Source of the DNA: Flavobacteriaceae bacterium PS02338
GTDB lineage: Bacteria > Bacteroidota > Bacteroidia > Sphingobacteriales > Sphingobacteriaceae
DNA length: 64,000 bases
Direction: 5' to 3'
Assembly (NCBI GenBank): GCA_029959615.1
Contig: JASCOD010000013.1
Span: 62,001 to 126,000 of the forward strand
In this document: positions 59,181-64,000 of the stretch, in pieces
Position numbering within the stretch: the first letter of the stretch is position 1
How the letters are laid out: every line of letters starts with the position of its first letter
The notes under the pieces: model-generated
What the model was told of the DNA's origin: nothing
Database searches by the model: none
Seen by the model: only the letters and a program-made list of their open reading frames with translations
Made by a program: the position numbers and the translations under genes

Positions 59181-60278
59181 ATGGGATCACGTAAGTTAGT
59201 TTTTGCACTTTTTTTAGTCTGCTTCATTAGCACAGAAGTGTTGGCACAGGTGAGTGTTGATTTTATTCCGGCTATTTCTGGTACTACGATAGACGGTTTA
59301 ATGAACGTAAGGATCACCAATATTGGTGCAAAAAAGACGGTTAGGTTAGAAATAGTGGTGAATTCGGATGATGAAGTGGGGAGTGTGCAGATGGTACATA
59401 TCCTAACAGCGCCTTTTGATATTCATGCGGGCAGTAACATTATTCCTCCCTCGGTAATTAGAACCGCTCAGGTAAAGATAGGCACCAGCGAACCTGCTCG
59501 TTTCTTGCAGCAGAATGGTTATTTCCCTTCGGGCCAGTACAGTTATGATTATAAGGTGATTATGGTGGCTACCCATGAGGTATTGGTTGAGCAAACTTTT
59601 GTACATGATTTGCAGCCGGCGGCCCCACTTAACCTGATAGAGCCTTATGATAAGGACGAGATTTGTGAACTAAGGCCTTTGCTGAGCTGGCAACCACATA
59701 TTCCAATGACGGTTGGTGTACAATATCAAGTGGTCATTGCGGAGATTAAGGTTAAGCAGAATGGTATAGAGGCTTTGCAATATAATCTACCAGTAGTTAA
59801 CCAGCGAGGGGTGTCGGCAAATTTGATGATGTACCCCGCGGTGGCCCGTGAGTTAGAAAAAGGCAAACGTTATGCTTGGCAGGTTACTGCTTACAAAAAT
59901 AATACGGTATTGAACCGCTCGGAGGTTTGGACTTTTGAGACGAAGTGCGCCGATACGGTGGTGGAGCACAAGCCCGAGCTGAGCTATAGGGATATTGAGG
60001 ATTTGGCTAAGGGGAACTTTTATATGGCACAAGGCAGGTTGAGCTTTGTTTTGGTGAATTCGTACGCGGAGCAGCCTTTACAGTATGCTATTTCTTGCCT
60101 TACAGATCCAAAGTTAAAAGTGAAAAACCTGCCAGCTAAAACATTGATGAAGGGGAGAAACAAAGTGGATATCGATTTGAGTGAAAATAGGGCATTCAAG
60201 AAGGATTATTCCTATATGTTAACGGTAGTGATGCCCAATGGCCAGTTAAAAAATTTAAGATTTGTGTATAAAGAATGA
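59181..60278 (+). CDS. Exported protein with fibronectin/Ig-like domains
   Basis: 365 residues with a signal peptide ending near residue 22 (EVLAQ). The first part is beta-rich; residues about 150-255 look like a fibronectin type III-like domain (LIEPYDKDEICELRPLLSW ... YAWQVTAYKNNTVLNRSEVW). It starts one base after the OM-protein gene and its stop overlaps the next start, which implies coupled translation. Function unknown. Confidence 0.68.
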   Translation: MGSRKLVFALFLVCFISTEVLAQVSVDFIPAISGTTIDGLMNVRITNIGAKKTVRLEIVVNSDDEVGSVQMVHILTAPFDIHAGSNIIPPSVIRTAQVKIGTSEPARFLQQNGYFPSGQYSYDYKVIMVATHEVLVEQTFVHDLQPAAPLNLIEPYDKDEICELRPLLSWQPHIPMTVGVQYQVVIAEIKVKQNGIEALQYNLPVVNQRGVSANLMMYPAVARELEKGKRYAWQVTAYKNNTVLNRSEVWTFETKCADTVVEHKPELSYRDIEDLAKGNFYMAQGRLSFVLVNSYAEQPLQYAISCLTDPKLKVKNLPAKTLMKGRNKVDIDLSENRAFKKDYSYMLTVVMPNGQLKNLRFVYKE

Positions 60279-60679
60279 TGAGGAGAATAATTGTAGGGGC
60301 ATTATTTAGTTTGTTGGCCATTTCGTCTTGTAGTAACAAGAATAGCTATGCCGTTGTAGAGGATGGGAATCTACGTTTAATGGCTATTAGGACAAAAAAA
60401 GAAGGCACGCTTAAGGTTCGCATTGCTTTTAGTAAATATGATGAAGGATTAAATCTGGAGCGTTTTGCTACTGCCATGCAATATCAGGTAGATAGTTGCT
60501 TTTATGTTTCTCATGAAGGTTTGAAAACCTATCCTCTTTATGTTACTCCTATTGCAAATGGATTGGATAAGACTTTTGAGTATCTGTTGGGTTTTGAAAA
60601 AGAAGCCTTAGCAAGCGGCGTGTTGGTCTTTGAAGATCGGCATCGATCAAAGAAAAATATAGAATTAACCTTTAAGTAG
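60275..60679 (+). CDS. Small lipoprotein of the YD/RHS locus
   Basis: 134 residues; lipobox Cys19 (LAISSC). The mature part is a single beta-rich domain with one later cysteine. The ATG overlaps the previous stop (ATGATG at 60275-60280; the second ATG at 60278 is also possible). No family is recognised; it is likely anchored at the outer membrane next to the OM protein. Confidence 0.65.
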   Translation: MMRRIIVGALFSLLAISSCSNKNSYAVVEDGNLRLMAIRTKKEGTLKVRIAFSKYDEGLNLERFATAMQYQVDSCFYVSHEGLKTYPLYVTPIANGLDKTFEYLLGFEKEALASGVLVFEDRHRSKKNIELTFK

Positions 60680-60693
60680 CTTTTACCATATTT

Positions 60694-63600
60694 ATGCGAT
60701 TATATCTAAATAAACGACTTCAAAGAACAGCTCAATTTTTACTGATGGTGATGCTGTTGAATATCTTGTATCCATCTACGGCATTTGCGCTTACCTCGGG
60801 GCCTTCACAGCCCGAGGCGATGAGTTTTCAGCCAGTGGGTATGACGGATATGGTTGATCTTTTTACCGGAGATTTCAAATATAATATCCCCTTGTTAGAT
60901 GTAGATGGTTATCCGATCAATCTAAACTATCAATCGGGCTCGGGAATAGACGATGAGGCGAGTTGGGTTGGGCTGGGCTGGAATTTGAATGTGGGATCGA
61001 TCAGTAGACAAACCCGAGGCATACCAGATGACGCAGCGGGAGACGCGGTAAAAACAGAACATCGCACAAAAAATAAAGTAACAGTAGGAGGAAGGGTAAC
61101 TGCAACAGCAGAATTTAAGGGGGTGGCTAGCATTGGTGGCTCTTTTACTTTAGGTGTTTTTAATGATAATTATACTGGTATTGGTGCGGAGATTGGCGTA
61201 AATGCAGGGCTTTCTTTCGGGTTAAATAATACGGGAAGTTTAACTGCTGGTATGGGGCTTGGTATTTTATCCAATACCTCTAGTGGCGTCGATGTTTCTC
61301 CTTATGTATCGCTCTCATTGGTAGATAAAAAGAATGAAGATAAGGCTCGTAGTGGAGGTTTGAGCACTTCACTGACGTACAACTCCCGTTCAGGAATGAA
61401 AAGTTTAAGTTTAGGGCAAAGTTTCAACCAAACAGGAAATTCAATCAATGCCTTTCAAAGTAGCTGGAGCTACAATACTGGACCAGTTATGCCCAAGATA
61501 CAGGTGCCTTACAAATCAGATTATAAATCGTTTAGCTTTAGTGCTGGCCCTGCAGCATTAGGCATGTTTTTTGGAATTGGTGGAACCGGTTATAAAAGTG
61601 TAAGAGAAGTAATCAATCCGGTAATGTCAAATCCCGGCTTTGGTTTTCTCTATGCTGATCGTGGAAAGAATCAGGCAAATGCTGTTCATGATTTTACTCG
61701 AGAAAAGGACAATCCGATTATACCTGAACTTCCTAACTTGGCCATGCCAATTCATACTCCAGATCTTTTCAACTATAATTCGCAAAAAGGATCAGGACAA
61801 TTTAGGTTATTTAGAGGTACTGGGATTTTGGGGGATAACCAAGCTGTTGATGAATCTAAAAATTTTAGTTTAGGTGTAGACGCTGGAATAGGATGGATTG
61901 TTCATGGGGGAGTTTCTGTTTATAAGCAGGATGCGAAGACCATCACTAGAAAATGGACAAAGGACAATGAATACACCAAGCGTGGAGATTTCCAATCTTA
62001 TGATAAAGCAAATCCAAAAAAGGAACATGTCTATTTTAGAAAGGTAGACGAAAAAGTAGCGCAAGACGATGCCCTTATTGATCAAATGGGTGGAACAGGT
62101 GTGGTGGCGGTAAATATTAATGGGAAAACAGCAACGAGAAATTTCAATAAAAAGAATGGTACAGAATTAACAACACCTACCATAGAGAAGGCAGAGCGGC
62201 AATTGAAGCAGACTACTATTAGCTATCTTACTGCTGAGGAAGCAAAATTTCATGCACTTGAAAAAAGGATCGAGAACTATCCGTTTTTAAACGATGCAGG
62301 TAACTCCAACCAATGGGGATGGAAAGCAAAGCCTGACTTTGTTTTGGATAGCGCAAGGGTTTCTGAAAAAAGAAAGGGACATCATATTTCTGAGATTACA
62401 GTAACCGAACCCGATAATAGTAAACAAGTGTACGGTATACCGGTATATAATTTGGACCAGAGAGAATATTCTTTTGCTATTGGCGGGCCAGGACAATATC
62501 AATATGTTACGCCCAAGGGGGCAAGCCCAACGAAAGCAACCAATTTGGCTTTGGTAAATTTGTCAGGTGGTCAGATTGACCATAAAAAGGGGATAGATGA
62601 GTATTATCATGTAGACCACCAAATTCCACAAGCGACCAGTTATTTACTAACAGGTATCCTTTCTGCCGACTATCTAGATAAAACCGGAGATGGAATTTCT
62701 GATGATGATTTGGGCTCGGCAATTAAATTCAATTATTCAAAGCTAGCAGGTAATTACAGATGGAGAACTCCTTACGTTAATCAATCTGATCAGAACAAAA
62801 TTGCCGTAACGGTGAACAGGGGCTTGTTGGCTGATCCAGATGATGATAAAGGAAGCTTCATTTATGGCGAAAAGGAGATCTACTACCCTCAATCTATAGA
62901 AACCAAAACTCATATCGCAATTTTTATCACTGCCGATAGGGAAGATGCTTATGGGGTGATGGATTGGAAAGGACAGCGTAAAGCAACTAACGCCCAAAAA
63001 AAATTGATGCAAATTAGGCTTTATGCTAAGAATGATCTTTCTACGCCCATAAAGATAGTGAGGTTTGCCTATGACTATCTATTATGTAAGGATACGCCAA
63101 ATGCTGGCGGTACTCATAATCCAGATTCAAAAAAGTTGACCTTAACTAAGGTTTGGTTCGAATATGGTAAAACTACTAAAGGGGAGCACCATCCTTATGC
63201 ATTTAGCTATCATGAGCAGGATCATTTGGGTAATGATTTTGAATATCATCCAATGACTACTGATAGATGGGGAACGTATAAGCCTAGTGGAGATAATGCA
63301 GTTACGGCACTTAGTAACGAAGAATTTCCATATAGCCTTCAACAGGCTAAGCTCAATAAAGCCAATGAAAATATCAATGCTTTCCAGCTAAAGGAGATAG
63401 AACTGCCCAGCGGAGGTAAGATCAATGTTGGTTATGAGTCGGACGATTATGCATATGTACAGAACAAACGGGCAAGTGTAATGAGGCCTATACTCGGCTT
63501 TATTGGTGGGTCAAATGGAGCAAATGACCTCCGTGAGAAAAGAGGTGTAGTGATAGAGGTGGAAGATTCGGACTTGCCGCCTCCTGGTGTAGCGCATAAA

Positions 63601-64000
63601 AAATGGTTCATTGATCGTTTTCTGAATGGCTCTAACTACTTGTATACCAAATCATATGTTAGGTTCGATACGCCCAATGATCGGTCTAATGGTCAAACTT
63701 GGGATTATGTTTCTGCCTATGGAAAGGTATTGTCTGTGGTTTTTGATGTATCCTCCGCACAGAAGAAGGTAGAAGTTACTTTTGAAACCATTACGGATAA
63801 GAAAACAGAAAACCCTATACTTTTTGCAGCTTGGCAAAAGCTGAAGAATGAATACCCTCGTTATGCCTATCCTGGATTTAAGAATAGGTTTTCTACAGAT
63901 AACGCAGGGCAGGCTATCCAAGCGGCCGTAAGCGCCATATTGAATGCAGCAGGAAATTTAAGTGAGTTGAAGCAGAATTTTTATGAGAAGGCTTTCGATA
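60694..64000 (+). CDS. Giant YD/RHS-type surface protein, N-terminal part (runs off the window)
   Basis: An uninterrupted frame from ATG 60694 to the window end gives at least 1102 residues and continues. A hydrophobic export segment lies at about 13-33 (FLLMVMLLNILYPSTAFA). It is followed by MTDMVDLFTGDFKYNIPLLD and ASWVGLGWNLNVGSISRQ, the N-terminal block I know from Bacteroidetes RHS/YD-repeat proteins. No YD repeats or core domain are visible yet; they would lie beyond 64000. Proteins of this type often end in variable toxin domains. The upstream three exported genes are tightly packed with it. Confidence 0.75.
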   Translation, partial: MRLYLNKRLQRTAQFLLMVMLLNILYPSTAFALTSGPSQPEAMSFQPVGMTDMVDLFTGDFKYNIPLLDVDGYPINLNYQSGSGIDDEASWVGLGWNLNVGSISRQTRGIPDDAAGDAVKTEHRTKNKVTVGGRVTATAEFKGVASIGGSFTLGVFNDNYTGIGAEIGVNAGLSFGLNNTGSLTAGMGLGILSNTSSGVDVSPYVSLSLVDKKNEDKARSGGLSTSLTYNSRSGMKSLSLGQSFNQTGNSINAFQSSWSYNTGPVMPKIQVPYKSDYKSFSFSAGPAALGMFFGIGGTGYKSVREVINPVMSNPGFGFLYADRGKNQANAVHDFTREKDNPIIPELPNLAMPIHTPDLFNYNSQKGSGQFRLFRGTGILGDNQAVDESKNFSLGVDAGIGWIVHGGVSVYKQDAKTITRKWTKDNEYTKRGDFQSYDKANPKKEHVYFRKVDEKVAQDDALIDQMGGTGVVAVNINGKTATRNFNKKNGTELTTPTIEKAERQLKQTTISYLTAEEAKFHALEKRIENYPFLNDAGNSNQWGWKAKPDFVLDSARVSEKRKGHHISEITVTEPDNSKQVYGIPVYNLDQREYSFAIGGPGQYQYVTPKGASPTKATNLALVNLSGGQIDHKKGIDEYYHVDHQIPQATSYLLTGILSADYLDKTGDGISDDDLGSAIKFNYSKLAGNYRWRTPYVNQSDQNKIAVTVNRGLLADPDDDKGSFIYGEKEIYYPQSIETKTHIAIFITADREDAYGVMDWKGQRKATNAQKKLMQIRLYAKNDLSTPIKIVRFAYDYLLCKDTPNAGGTHNPDSKKLTLTKVWFEYGKTTKGEHHPYAFSYHEQDHLGNDFEYHPMTTDRWGTYKPSGDNAVTALSNEEFPYSLQQAKLNKANENINAFQLKEIELPSGGKINVGYESDDYAYVQNKRASVMRPILGFIGGSNGANDLREKRGVVIEVEDSDLPPPGVAHKKWFIDRFLNGSNYLYTKSYVRFDTPNDRSNGQTWDYVSAYGKVLSVVFDVSSAQKKVEVTFETITDKKTENPILFAAWQKLKNEYPRYAYPGFKNRFSTDNAGQAIQAAVSAILNAAGNLSELKQNFYEKAFD

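Overview
The window looks like a chromosomal segment of a Bacteroidetes bacterium, most likely a Sphingobacteriaceae member close to Pedobacter. The evidence is SusC/SusD-like proteins, an ECF sigma/FecR pair, a type IX secretion sorting domain, many TAnnTTTG -7 promoter boxes without Shine-Dalgarno sites, low GC, and ribosomal gene order and sequences typical of that group. No tRNA, rRNA, CRISPR array or intact insertion sequence was seen.

Layout. (1) 1-13.4 kb: the end of an upstream gene, then one long plus-strand nutrient-acquisition locus: ECF sigma factor, a secreted right-handed beta-helix protein with a T9SS tail, FecR anti-sigma factor, SusC and SusD. These are followed by four exported, peptidase-like proteins: two tandem HExxHxxGxxHD paralogues, an N-formylglutamate-amidohydrolase-like lipoprotein and an M14 carboxypeptidase lipoprotein. 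No glycoside hydrolase is present, so the likely cargo is peptide or amino-acid polymer rather than glycan. (2) 13.5-20.1 kb: a membrane coiled-coil protein, a fungal-type prephenate dehydrogenase, a class II (B12) ribonucleotide reductase, and a TauE/SafE exporter with its DUF1634 partner. (3) 20.5-35.8 kb: the S10-spc-alpha ribosomal super-operon from rplC to rplQ, including secY, map, infA, rpmJ and rpoA. It starts at rplC with no rpsJ, and has internal promoters, structured leaders and two internal intrinsic terminators. (4) 35.8-53.8 kb: housekeeping and accessory genes on both strands: GNAT, peptidase E, methyltransferase, L,D-transpeptidase-like protein, dnaK with a sigma-54-like promoter, a sugar kinase/nucleotidyltransferase pair, a large FAD/Fe-S oxidase, a Crp-like regulator and DinB protein, a tiny Cys-rich protein, ferritin, dnaX and an AraC regulator. 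(5) 54.6-56.9 kb: a gene-free repeat island. It holds 7-bp-periodic arrays, two unrelated 11-bp-periodic arrays and a 312-bp tandem repeat with nested palindromes. (6) 56.9-64.0 kb: a compact operon of an outer-membrane protein, an exported Ig-like protein, a lipoprotein and the start of a giant YD/RHS-type protein that runs off the window.

The observations that seem least explained are the peptidase-equipped SusCD locus with a T9SS beta-helix gene between sigma and anti-sigma; the repeat island with 7- and 11-bp periodic arrays (the 7-bp type also invades a coding sequence at 38.55 kb); the structured leaders and terminators inside the ribosomal operon; a perfect palindrome between a Crp-type regulator gene and its neighbour; and the exported four-gene YD/RHS locus. 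All family assignments rest on motif recognition by eye; no database search was run.
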